This document shows positions 34,801 to 42,413 of a stretch of DNA of 64,000 nucleotides, piece after piece. The DNA comes from JABFRG01 sp038210445 (GTDB taxonomy: Bacteria; Myxococcota_A; Polyangia; Polyangiales; Polyangiaceae). Where the stretch lies: positions 1-64,000 of the forward strand of contig JBBQWQ010000034.1 in NCBI GenBank assembly GCA_038210445.1. The letters are read 5' to 3'. The notes below the pieces were generated by a model, which saw only the letters and a list, made by a program, of their open reading frames with translations, had not been told where the DNA came from and did no database searches. Made by a program: the position numbers and the translations under genes. How positions within the stretch are numbered: the stretch's first letter is position 1; every line of letters starts with the position of its first letter.

Positions 34801-34894
34801 CTGGTTTGCGCAGCACCAGGCGCTCTGTGGGCACCAGCGGCGGATTCACCACGGACCGAAGCTGCTCCGTCACCGTCAGCCTGGCAGCTTCCAT
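31814..34894 (-). CDS. DUF4132 protein without WGR domain
   Basis: 1026-residue soluble, helix-rich protein. The C-terminal region from about residue 770 matches the DUF4132 domain of the WGR-DUF4132 protein at 55.3-59.0 kb: LDYGPRAFRVLVDE, RHPLLGRLAPRLVWE, FFRVAEDRTFADE and DYAIIQPFEQL correspond in order to closely similar stretches there. The preceding 750 residues look like repeated helical pairs, as in HEAT-like solenoids (for example RLIVLLAKPLEKEST, AVARFGVVAIPRLAALM). It lacks the N-terminal WGR domain and is not next to MoxR/VWA genes. Function unknown. Confidence 0.85.
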   Translation of the reverse strand: MEAARLTVTEQLRSVVNPPLVPTERLVLRKPEALEAGLARVGEALRPLQMWLVQALASRRGLEADLGSEAVTRVQAIVAAGPERAWVVAATLAAAHGVGPVLEALVTPLAVVNVGRIEAKARMGWLVPAGGETGGGIAIRPELTPWIFALRPFVRAAPEAARSDFARRVAEARPSLPLHQRAAWTRTFENEAWAAEDAALLAAGTHGVPAHGISSVARCLLPYLESEATFDAVAGAAGSELFTTSVYAEVLMRPPVPRALRRLIVLLAKPLEKESTAHVIQIVEVLACVQSETAAGAIASAAHLARGAAKAYFAANPQYLPHLEAAATGRGRDAATVREIVVELERQRAMAGASDDAVATEHLPRCIAAPPWLTRETPWPARVLDVIVDRERVVETEALRRVREQMTRSSKAATPERDAEIAGTKGALEPARFFELSDDAALATMHRLPAYSLACAVARFGVVAIPRLAALMTAKPLKTHAELLAQLRTPRLARVAWSFHHDEAWILGDPEGSALGLVPDLFAVQLHHRHAAEIGLLRLCVAGHRAALERAAARYGGDVASEVQRILDRDPAQRLPDPLPAIHAKFEDGSLPVLITEHGPLPPSANATIGRLLAVSPGWLPHPGIVELRATCTQASRDAFAWEAYRKAFGMKVLSLLGGDGCARNLDAELSSARSKFSPAQRHEAYAVLARIGTPLARSLLAKHALLSPWRDRNQRIDGLLAAPGQTDVEGNLEDTLLAIEVDPDRVTLDYGPRAFRVLVDEHLQPWVVDEGKRRTPKLPKPTKKDDAAKAAAAAAAFDALRLDLDDHRQTALLWLERAMAQGRAWRIDRLRKIVRHPLLGRLAPRLVWEELGTPSRFFRVAEDRTFADETDAALELAEQATVALAHPVRVPEGVRDGFHQILHDYAIIQPFEQLQRESYRPSEVERAAPELARFDGRRVASARLEGLLGARGWQHGGHTSMHKPIGEYLAVLEIPRRAVHARGATAADQLGKVTLRGPTGAATLGALTAVQASELLRDLETLPSA

Positions 34895-34972
34895 CCCGCG
34901 AAACTAGCAGAGGTTACCCAACCGCCGAAGGGTGCTCGCTTCGCTCGGCCCGACCCTGGTTTCCTCGAGGTG

Positions 34973-36292
34973 CTACGGGTGCTGCCCGGTCGTGAGAACA
35001 GAGGCGCCCTTGCGGTCGAAGACGCGCAGCGCCCCGCGATCGAGTACGCGGGTGAACGCGCCGTCGGGGCGTGACTCGAGCGGAGCGACGGGGCAGGGGA
35101 ACGTGGGCGTGGCAGCCCAGGTATCGCTGGGGGCTCCCGGCTTGAGCCAGAAGCAGGCTGACTCTCCGCGATAGAACAGCGTCTCTCCCGAGCCGAGCCG
35201 CTCCGCCGGGGTGCCCTGGAGCACAGAGCTCTTGCGCCATACCTTGGCCTTGGTGTCGAGCTCCGTACCGTCGCCGAAGACGCGGCCGCCGAACACGAAC
35301 GCCTGGCACATCCCGCCGGGTTCGTCGCAAGGCGGCGCAGGATACGAGCCCACCAGCGCGTCGTTTTCTAAGTCGAATACCGTGATTCCCAGCTGGGTGT
35401 GAAACAGAAGGCGCTTGCTGCCGGGGTCGAAGTCCGTGCTGATGATCCCGTTGGGGATCGGCCCCGCGGCAGCGCGCGTTGCCCGCACGGCGCCCGAGGT
35501 GTCTACCTTGCGATACCCCACGCGTGACGGTATGGCCACGAAGCCCGGAAGGAACCGAGCAGGTGGCATCTCCGTGAGCATGGGGTTGTGAGGGCTCGGA
35601 ATCCGCACCAGGGCCCGAGAGCCGGCGATGGCGATGACCTCGTACTCGCTTGTTCCGACTCCCCTCACCAGAAGCTCTTCTCCCTGAGAGGTCTCCGAGG
35701 CGAAGTCGCCGGCCTCTGCGGTGTCGAAGGTGCGCAGGGCTTTCCACTCTGCGCCGTTGCGCTCGGAGACTGTCGTCTTGCAGTGGACGCCGTCGGCGTC
35801 GCACTTGGTGAACGTCTTTCGCCGCGTCGAAGGGAACACGAACGCGCCGGGCTCGATCTCCACCAGCACTTTGCCGGCATAGTCGAACACCGCAGCCACG
35901 GTCTTGCTCTTGCCCGCAGGGCGCTCGTCCACGAAGCCTTCGGCGAGGAGCGTGAAGCGGCCCTCTTGCGAGGCAGCCTCTCCCTTCTCCACCCCCTTCT
36001 CCACAGGCACGCGCCGAACGATCCACTGCGGGCCTTCGGCGAGAAACACCTCCGCATTGGTGGCGAACGCGAGAGCGCCCGACGCGGTCCAGCGCGTGCG
36101 GACCACCGGGGCTCTTACCTCCGCCGATGCGGCGGCTGCGGAAATCACCTCGGGCCCGGCCTTCGACGACGCCGCGGGCACGCTCGCGTCGATCGCCGTC
36201 GCGACCATGGGCGGCCGCGGCGGCGCGGCGTTGCTCGCGCCCTGGCAACCCCATGCGAGCAACGACAACCCGACCCAGCGCTGCATTCTCAT
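34973..36292 (-). CDS. Secreted lipoprotein, propeller-like
   Basis: 439-residue predicted lipoprotein; MRMQRWVGLSLLAWGC provides a lipobox at residue 16. After an Ala/Pro-rich linker the mature part consists of repeating four-strand units with phrases such as GALAFATNAEVFLAEGP, FTLLAEGFVDERPAGKS, GITVFDLENDALVGSYP and GALRVFDRKGASVLTT, which resemble blades of a PQQ/WD-like propeller. Cys pairs (CDADGVHC, CDEPGGMC) suggest an oxidising compartment. It lies directly beyond a gene remnant with the same kind of C-terminus at 36.3-36.5 kb. No enzyme motif seen. Confidence 0.7.
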   Translation of the reverse strand: MRMQRWVGLSLLAWGCQGASNAAPPRPPMVATAIDASVPAASSKAGPEVISAAAASAEVRAPVVRTRWTASGALAFATNAEVFLAEGPQWIVRRVPVEKGVEKGEAASQEGRFTLLAEGFVDERPAGKSKTVAAVFDYAGKVLVEIEPGAFVFPSTRRKTFTKCDADGVHCKTTVSERNGAEWKALRTFDTAEAGDFASETSQGEELLVRGVGTSEYEVIAIAGSRALVRIPSPHNPMLTEMPPARFLPGFVAIPSRVGYRKVDTSGAVRATRAAAGPIPNGIISTDFDPGSKRLLFHTQLGITVFDLENDALVGSYPAPPCDEPGGMCQAFVFGGRVFGDGTELDTKAKVWRKSSVLQGTPAERLGSGETLFYRGESACFWLKPGAPSDTWAATPTFPCPVAPLESRPDGAFTRVLDRGALRVFDRKGASVLTTGQHP

Positions 36293-36319
36293 GGTGGTAG
36301 CCGTATCACTGACCGCTCT

Positions 36320-36484
36320 TCATCGGAAGGCCATGAGCCGCGTGCCCGAGGCCACCAGGACGGTGTGATCCGGACCGAGCGCGATGCGCGTGCCTGCTTC
36401 GGGCATGGTGAGGTCGATGCGTAGTGCACCGGCGGCGTCCACCGCCACCAGGTGCTTGCGCAGCCCGAGGGTTGATTCCGGGGC
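36320..36484 (-). pseudogene. C-terminal remnant of a propeller-like protein
   Basis: A short minus-strand open stretch ending in TGA (36320-36322) reads LRKHLVAVDAAGALRID, GTRIALGPDHTVLVASG and TRLMAFR, a typical last blade of a beta-propeller. The frame is closed upstream by a TAG close to 36487-36489 with no start codon between, so it is the leftover end of a larger gene whose 5' part is gone. It lies between the propeller-like lipoprotein and the TetR regulator and overlaps neither. Confidence 0.5.
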
Positions 36485-36500
36485 CGCGTCGGTCTATTTA

Positions 36501-36514
36501 TGACCGGCCGGTCA
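36501..36514. promoter_or_regulatory. TetR operator palindrome
   Basis: A perfect 14-bp palindrome TGACCGGCCGGTCA, inside an ACCGG-CCGGT core typical of TetR/AcrR operators. It sits immediately upstream of ATG 36518 and just downstream of an AT-rich run (TATTTAT) that could be the -10 region. Binding there would block transcription of the TetR-RND operon, an autoregulatory loop. Confidence 0.7.
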
Positions 36515-36517
36515 ACT

Positions 36518-37180
36518 ATGTCGCGACACCCCGACCCCAAAGCCAAGATAGCCCTCCTCGCCGCCGCCGAAGCGGTGTTCGCGGAGAAGGGCATGCAGCG
36601 CGCGAAGGTGGAGGACATCACCCATCGAGCGGGCCTCTCCAAGGGCGCCTTTTACCTGCACTTTCAGAGCAAGGACGAAGCGTTTCGCCAGGTCGCCGAG
36701 ACGTTCCTTGCGCGCTACAGCCAGAATTTCGTGCGGCCCGAGCACGTGAGCGATTCGCAGGCGATGGGCCCCCTCGAATACCTCGACGGGAGCGCCGCCC
36801 ACGAGGAAGAAATGTACGAATTCCTCTGGCAAAACAGGGCTATCGTGCAGATGCTCCAGCCTTGCCATGGGGACTATCAGTATCTCCTGGAAGCGTTTCG
36901 AGAAAACATCATGGGCACTTGCTGCGCGTGGGTGAGGCACCTAAAGAAGTGCGGCCTGTACCGCCTCGAGGTCGACGAAGACTTCGCGACGCTGATGATC
37001 TTCGGCGCCTACAACGAGCTCGCCCTGCGGGTCGTCTGTGCGCCGAAGAGGCCACCCATTGCCGCATGGCTCGACGCCGCGCGCGACACCTTTGCGCGTG
37101 CCTACGGCACACGTACTTTGATTCGAGTGCTGGAGCGGAACGGAAGCGGGAGGCGCGCGCTGAGCGCGACGGGAGAATAA
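36518..37180 (+). CDS. TetR/AcrR-family repressor of RND operon
   Basis: 220-residue regulator. The N-terminal HTH spans about residues 8-55: KIALLAAAEAVFAEKGMQRAKV, EDITHRAGLSKGAFYLHFQSK (recognition helix with the FYLHF-type core). The rest is the helical ligand/dimer domain. An in-frame ATG at 36500 would lie inside the palindromic operator; 36518 leaves the operator upstream and is preferred. The adaptor gene starts 1 bp after the stop, so the regulator and the efflux pump are one operon. Confidence 0.88.
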   Translation: MSRHPDPKAKIALLAAAEAVFAEKGMQRAKVEDITHRAGLSKGAFYLHFQSKDEAFRQVAETFLARYSQNFVRPEHVSDSQAMGPLEYLDGSAAHEEEMYEFLWQNRAIVQMLQPCHGDYQYLLEAFRENIMGTCCAWVRHLKKCGLYRLEVDEDFATLMIFGAYNELALRVVCAPKRPPIAAWLDAARDTFARAYGTRTLIRVLERNGSGRRALSATGE

Positions 37181-37181
37181 C

Positions 37182-38405
37182 GTGGAAACTTCGGAGAAGA
37201 CTTTACCCCTGGCAGACAAAACCCTGCGGCTCGAGGGCACCCTCGAAGCGCCGACCAAGCGCGGCGGCGCCATGCCGTGGATCATCGGCGGCGTGCTGCT
37301 GGTGGGGTTTTTCGGCTTCATGGGCATGCGTGTTTCGCAGTCGCTGAACAAGCAGAAGGACGTGGCGGCCCAGCGGGCTACCGCGGCGGCTCAGGAAAAG
37401 CGCATCATCGACTACGCATCTGTGCACCCTGCACCCATCAAGTGGAAGCCGCGGGTGGAGCTCAACGGCACCCTCAAGCCATGGCGCGAGGCCGACATCA
37501 GCTTCGAGACTCAAGGGCGCCTGGTGAAGGTCGGTGTGGCGGTGGGCGACAAGGTGAAGCAAGGGCAGCTTCTGGCCACCCTCGATGCCTCGCGCGCCGG
37601 CGCCCAGGTTAACCAGGCCCAGGCCCAGGTGCGCGCGGCCCAAGCCAACGTGGCGCTCGCCGAAGACAACCTGAAGCGCACCGAGCAGTTGGTGGCGTCG
37701 AGGTCGATTCCCGAGGCGCAGGCCGAGCAGGCGCGGCAGAACGTGGCGCTCGCCAAAGCCCAGCTGGAGGCTGCCGAGGCCACCACGCGTCTGGCGGTGG
37801 TGGGCGCGGGCGTGCACTCCATCAACGCGCCGTTTCCCGGCGTCGTCACCAAGGCGCCAGCCAACCCCGGCGGGGTGGTGAACCCCGGTGTGCCGCTCAT
37901 TCGCGTGGAAGACGTCTCGCGCTTTCGCCTGAGCGGAACCCTGGGCGAGGAGGACGTGGAGCTGGTCTCGGTCGGCGCACCGGTCGACGTCACCTATCGT
38001 GACCGGGTGGTGAAGGGGGTGGTTACCGCCATCGTGCCCTCGCTCGATCAGGCAACTCGCCGCGCGCCCATCGAGGTGGAGGTGCCCAACGATCCCAAGG
38101 CGCCGCTCATGGGCTACGGCTTCGTGCGCGCGGTGGCCGAGAGCAAGACCGAGGTCTCCGCGCTCCGCGTACCGCCGTCGGCGCGCCGCGCCGGCTCGCA
38201 GAACGAACTGGTGTTGGTGGAAGGCGGCAGGGTCCGTATTGTGCGGGTGTCGCACGCGGTCGACACCGACGGCAGCTGGATCGTCCGCGCTGGCCTCAAG
38301 GAGACCGACACCCTGGCGCTCAACGCGCCGCCCGACGTGAAGGATGGCGACGCGCTCTCGCTCCTGGCCCCGGGCGCCGCATTGCCCTCGGCGTCGACTC
38401 CGTGA
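37182..38405 (+). CDS. RND periplasmic adaptor (membrane fusion protein)
   Basis: 407-residue HlyD/AcrA-type adaptor. A transmembrane anchor at about residues 28-48 (MPWIIGGVLLVGFFGFMGM) is followed by the lipoyl-like domain (READISFETQGRLVKVGVAVGDKVKQGQLLATLD, about 98-130), an alpha-helical hairpin with Gln/Ala-rich repeats (AQAQVRAAQANVALAEDNL, AEQARQNVALAKAQLEA) and a second lipoyl half (FPGVVTKAPANPGGVV). GTG 37182 has a GGGAGA site and lies one base past the TetR stop. It links the RND pump to an outer-membrane channel that must be encoded elsewhere. Confidence 0.88.
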   Translation: METSEKTLPLADKTLRLEGTLEAPTKRGGAMPWIIGGVLLVGFFGFMGMRVSQSLNKQKDVAAQRATAAAQEKRIIDYASVHPAPIKWKPRVELNGTLKPWREADISFETQGRLVKVGVAVGDKVKQGQLLATLDASRAGAQVNQAQAQVRAAQANVALAEDNLKRTEQLVASRSIPEAQAEQARQNVALAKAQLEAAEATTRLAVVGAGVHSINAPFPGVVTKAPANPGGVVNPGVPLIRVEDVSRFRLSGTLGEEDVELVSVGAPVDVTYRDRVVKGVVTAIVPSLDQATRRAPIEVEVPNDPKAPLMGYGFVRAVAESKTEVSALRVPPSARRAGSQNELVLVEGGRVRIVRVSHAVDTDGSWIVRAGLKETDTLALNAPPDVKDGDALSLLAPGAALPSASTP

Positions 38406-38436
38406 GCGGCCTTCTCTTCGAACCCGCGAGGAAGTC

Positions 38437-41400
38437 ATGAATCTTTCCGGACTTGCCATTCGTCGACCCATCTTCATGTCGATGGTTGCGCTGTTTCTCA
38501 TGGTGCTCGGGGGCATCGGGCTCTCCAAGATGGGCACCGAGCGCTTTCCCGACGTGTCGTTCCCGGTGGTGGTGGTGAACATCGCGTACCCTGGCGCCTC
38601 GCCCAACGAGGTGGAGCAGCTGGTCACCAAACCCATCGAGGACGCAGTGGTCTCGGTCAACGGCCTCGACCGCCTGCAGTCGCAGTCGCGCGAGGGCGTC
38701 TCCACCGTCATCATCTTGTTCAAGCTCGAGACCGACGTGAAGCAGGCGGCCATCGAGGTGCGCGAGAAGGTGGCGCAGGTGCGCTACCGGCTACCCACCG
38801 AGGCCAAGGAGCCCAGCATCGCGCGCTACGACATGGGCGCCACGCCGGTGCTCACCTACACCCTCTCGGGCGGGGGTCGCTCTCTCGACGAGACGCAGAA
38901 GTTCGCCAAAGACGTGCTCAAGCCCGCGCTCGAGCAGGTGGAGGGCGTGGCTACAGTGACAGTGCAGGGCGGCGCCGATCGCGAGGTGAAGGTGCAGCTC
39001 GACCTGGCCAAGATCGACGCGTTGCGCCTCTCGCCTTTGGCGGTGCTGGCCAGCCTCAAGACGCAGAACCTGAACGTGCCCGCCGGCCACTACGACGAGG
39101 GCTCGCGCGAGGTCTCGGTGCGCACCATCGGCGAGTTCAAGACCGTTGAAGACATTCGCAACGCCATCGTGGCGGCCGCGCCCGACGGCTCCAACGTGCG
39201 CCTGCGCGACGTGGCGCAGGTGGAAGACGGCAGCGAGGAGTCGCGCACCAAGATTCGCGTGAATGGCGAGCCGGCGGTCACCTTCAGCGTCATCAAGCAG
39301 TCGGGCACCAACACCGTGGGCGTTTCCGACGACGCCAAGGCCAAGCTGGCCACGCTGGAAAAGAACTTTCCCTCGGGCATCAAGTCGGCGCTCATCGTGG
39401 AGGAGGCCAAATACATTCGCGAAAACGCCCACGAGGTAGAGATTGCCATCTTCTTCGGCGGCGGAATGGCCATTCTGGTCATTCTCATCTTCATGCTCGA
39501 CATTCGCTCCACGCTCATCAGCGCAGTGGCGTTGCCCACCAGCGTGGTCTCGACGTTCTTCGTCATGTGGCTGTTCAAGTTCACCTTCAACATGATGACC
39601 TTGCTGGCGCTCTCGCTGGCCATCGGCCTGCTCATCGACGACGCGGTGGTGGTGCGCGAGAACATATCGAAGCACCTGGAGCGTGGGGTCCTTCCGCGGA
39701 AGGCGGCCGAAGAGGGCACCAAAGAGATTTCCCTGAGCGTGCTCGCCACCACCCTCACCATCGTCGCGGTGTTCGTGCCGGTGGCCTTCATGAGCGGCAT
39801 GGTGGGGCAGTTCTTTCGCCAGTTCGGCATCACCATCTGCGCCGCGGTGATCATGTCGCTCTTCGTGGCCTTCACCTTGGACCCCATGCTCTCGAGCCGG
39901 TTTTCCAAGGCCCACGTGAAGGGCGCAATAGACCCGTACGCCCGCGTGAAGGCGCCGTTCTTGAAGGTGTTCGAGGCCACCGAGCATTTCTACCGCCGGG
40001 TGCTCCGCTGGGCGGTGACCCACAAGCTGGCAGTGGTGCTCTTGGGCTTCGGCAGCTGCGCTGGCGGCTGCGCCACCACCGCCCTCAACGGCTCCGACTT
40101 CGTGAACCAGGAAGACCGCAGCCAGTTCGTGGTGAACATCGAGTTCCCTTCTGGTCAGCGCCTGGAAGAGACGGCTCGCCTCACCTACGACGCGGAAGTG
40201 GAGCTGGTGAAAGACAAGCGCTTCACCACGGTGTTCTCCACCATTGGCGTGCAGGGCGAGATCAATAAGGTGCAGTGGCGCGTGCTCACCTTGCCCAAGA
40301 GTGGCCGCAAAGAGGGTATCAACGAGCTCAAAGATGTGGCGCGCAAGCTGCTGTTCAAGCTGCCCAACGCCGAGGTTACGGTCACCGACCCGCCCTTCGT
40401 GGAGGGCGCCATTCAAGACGCCCAGATCATGGTGCAGCTCCGCGGCAGCACCTACGACGATCTCGCGCCCCTCTCGCGCAAGTTCCAGGCGGCCATGAAG
40501 GGCATTCCCGGCATGGCCGACGTGAAGGTTCGCTACAACCCCGGCGCGCCCGAGCTGCAGGTGAGCGTCGACCGCGACAAGGCGGCGCGGGCCGGCATTC
40601 CGGTGGCCACCATCGCCATGGCGGTGCGCACCGCCATCGAAGGCGACGAGGCGGGCAAGCTGCGACAGGGCAAGGACGAGATTCCCATCAAGGTGCGGCT
40701 CTCGCCCGGCGATCGGGAAAGCGCCGACGACGTGCTGCGCATGACCATATGGACGCAAAGTGGCGCGGTATCGCTTCGCGACCTGGCGGTCATCGATCGC
40801 GGCGAAGGCCCAAACGTCATCGAACGCGAGGCGCGTGAGCGCAAGATTCTGGTGACCGCCTCCACCAACGGTCGCAGCGTGGGCGAGCTCGCAAAGGACA
40901 TGCAAGCGGCCTTCGACAAGATTCCGCTGCCGCCCGGCTCGAGCTGGCACTTCGACGGGCAGATCAAGGACATGAACGAGTCGAATACCTCGTTCCTGTT
41001 CGCCTTTGCCTTCGCCATCGTGCTCATCTACATCGTGCTGGCAGCGCAGTTCGAGAGCCTCATTCACCCGATCACCATCATGGTGTCGCTGCCCTTGGCC
41101 TTCGTTGGTGCCTTCTTCGCGCTGTTCGGCGCCAACATAACCCTGGCCATGGGGTCGATCATCGGGATGATCCTCCTCATGGGTCTGGTCACCAAGAACG
41201 CCATTCTCCTGGTCGACCGCGCCATCATTCGCGTTCGCGAGCATGGCGAGACGCCGCTCCACGCCATTCAGGAAGCAGGGCCCGAACGCCTGCGGCCCAT
41301 CCTCATGACCTCGGCGGCCATGATCCTCGGCATGCTCCCCACCGCGCTCTCCAACGGCGAGGGCAGCGAGTTCCGCGCGCCTATGGCCATCGCGGTCATC

Positions 41401-41547
41401 GGCGGCGTCATCAGCTCCACGCTCCTTTCGCTGGTGGTGGTGCCGGTGTTCTACCTGCTCATCGAGGGCTTGCGGCGAAAGGTGCGGGGTACACCCAAAC
41501 CCGAGGGGAACCCAGTGGTCGACGCCAGTCCCGCCCCGGCAGAGTAG
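38437..41547 (+). CDS. RND efflux permease (AcrB/CzcA type)
   Basis: 1036-residue proton-driven inner-membrane transporter of the RND family (PF00873). It starts MNLSGLAIRRPIFMSMVALF, the typical first transmembrane helix, and contains the proton-relay pair Asp-Asp in GLLIDDAVVVREN (helix 4) and the C-terminal motif PIMVSLPLAFVGAF-like segment (HPITIMVSLPLAFVGAF). Large periplasmic loops lie between helices 1-2 and 7-8. The frame is open upstream, but ATG 38437 fits the family. It pairs with the adaptor 31 bp upstream. Drug/solvent versus metal specificity cannot be decided; metal-type acidic residues are not evident. Confidence 0.92.
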   Translation: MNLSGLAIRRPIFMSMVALFLMVLGGIGLSKMGTERFPDVSFPVVVVNIAYPGASPNEVEQLVTKPIEDAVVSVNGLDRLQSQSREGVSTVIILFKLETDVKQAAIEVREKVAQVRYRLPTEAKEPSIARYDMGATPVLTYTLSGGGRSLDETQKFAKDVLKPALEQVEGVATVTVQGGADREVKVQLDLAKIDALRLSPLAVLASLKTQNLNVPAGHYDEGSREVSVRTIGEFKTVEDIRNAIVAAAPDGSNVRLRDVAQVEDGSEESRTKIRVNGEPAVTFSVIKQSGTNTVGVSDDAKAKLATLEKNFPSGIKSALIVEEAKYIRENAHEVEIAIFFGGGMAILVILIFMLDIRSTLISAVALPTSVVSTFFVMWLFKFTFNMMTLLALSLAIGLLIDDAVVVRENISKHLERGVLPRKAAEEGTKEISLSVLATTLTIVAVFVPVAFMSGMVGQFFRQFGITICAAVIMSLFVAFTLDPMLSSRFSKAHVKGAIDPYARVKAPFLKVFEATEHFYRRVLRWAVTHKLAVVLLGFGSCAGGCATTALNGSDFVNQEDRSQFVVNIEFPSGQRLEETARLTYDAEVELVKDKRFTTVFSTIGVQGEINKVQWRVLTLPKSGRKEGINELKDVARKLLFKLPNAEVTVTDPPFVEGAIQDAQIMVQLRGSTYDDLAPLSRKFQAAMKGIPGMADVKVRYNPGAPELQVSVDRDKAARAGIPVATIAMAVRTAIEGDEAGKLRQGKDEIPIKVRLSPGDRESADDVLRMTIWTQSGAVSLRDLAVIDRGEGPNVIEREARERKILVTASTNGRSVGELAKDMQAAFDKIPLPPGSSWHFDGQIKDMNESNTSFLFAFAFAIVLIYIVLAAQFESLIHPITIMVSLPLAFVGAFFALFGANITLAMGSIIGMILLMGLVTKNAILLVDRAIIRVREHGETPLHAIQEAGPERLRPILMTSAAMILGMLPTALSNGEGSEFRAPMAIAVIGGVISSTLLSLVVVPVFYLLIEGLRRKVRGTPKPEGNPVVDASPAPAE

Positions 41548-42407
41548 TGGGCGCGCACGTACCTTCCCGCATTGCGCGCGCGAAGTCGCCCCGCGACCAC
41601 GGTCCGGTGTTTGCGGGGTTGCGCGGGTTCGCGTCGTTCACGCAGTGCGGGTCGGGGCCCCGCATTACCCATGACCACGCGGTGCTGGCGTTCTACCTGC
41701 AGGGCAGGGCGGCCATGGAGCAACGGGGCGTGTGGCGGCTGGCGCCGGGCGATCTGCTCATCGTTCCCAGCGGCGAGCCGCACCGTCATGTGGAGCGCGC
41801 GCAGGTAGAGGTGTGGGGTCTGGGCATCTGCGCCAGTTGCTTCGCCGAGCCCGCCGATCGCCCGCTGCTCGCGCCCTTCGAACGCGTGCGTTCGGGCGGC
41901 GCGCCGGTGGTGCACATCGAGGCCCCGCGGCGCGCTTTTCTGGCTTCGCTCTTCGCCGAGGTGGAGCGCGAGGTGGCGCACGGGCGCGACCCCTTGGTGG
42001 TGCGCAGCCTGGTTCACCTGGTCATCACCGAAGTGGAGCGCGCCGCGGCGCCCTTCGAAGGCCCCGAGGCCAGCGCGCCCGACGTGGTGACCGCCGCGCT
42101 GCGCACCATCGAGCAACGGTGCCTGGGGCCGCTCTCGCTCTCCGACGTGGCGCAGGCGGTGGGTCGCTCGGCCGCCCACCTCACCACCGCGGTGCGCCGC
42201 GCCACCGGCCGCTCGGTGGGCGAGTGGATAACCGCGCACCGCCTGGCGGAGGCCCGCCGTCGCCTCCTCCACACCGACGAGCAGGTGGAGATCGTCGGAG
42301 AACGTGTAGGATACAACGACCCCACGCACTTCATTCGCGTATTCCGCCGGCGCCACGGCGAAACCCCGGCCGCCTGGCGTGCCAGCCGCGGCGGAACCCA
42401 GCGCTGA
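41547..42407 (+). CDS. AraC-family regulator with N-terminal cupin
   Basis: 286-residue regulator. The N-terminal cupin-like sensor domain (about 35-110) includes HDHAVLAFYLQGRA and PGDLLIVPSGEPHRH. The C-terminal double HTH (about 185-283) includes SDVAQAVGRSAAHLTTAVRRATG and EIVGERVGYNDPTHFIRVFRRRHGETPAAW, the AraC signature. The GTG start shares one base with the permease stop (TAGTG), so it may be read from the efflux operon. It is convergent with the thioredoxin-reductase-like gene, 6 bp apart, which is its more usual regulatory neighbour. Confidence 0.85.
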   Translation: MGAHVPSRIARAKSPRDHGPVFAGLRGFASFTQCGSGPRITHDHAVLAFYLQGRAAMEQRGVWRLAPGDLLIVPSGEPHRHVERAQVEVWGLGICASCFAEPADRPLLAPFERVRSGGAPVVHIEAPRRAFLASLFAEVEREVAHGRDPLVVRSLVHLVITEVERAAAPFEGPEASAPDVVTAALRTIEQRCLGPLSLSDVAQAVGRSAAHLTTAVRRATGRSVGEWITAHRLAEARRRLLHTDEQVEIVGERVGYNDPTHFIRVFRRRHGETPAAWRASRGGTQR

Positions 42408-42413
42408 AGAGCG

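Noticed and set aside
38791..41262. Long open frame on the minus strand opposite the RND permease
   Set aside because: It is the antisense shadow of a high-GC gene: no start context, no domain and full overlap with a well-supported permease.
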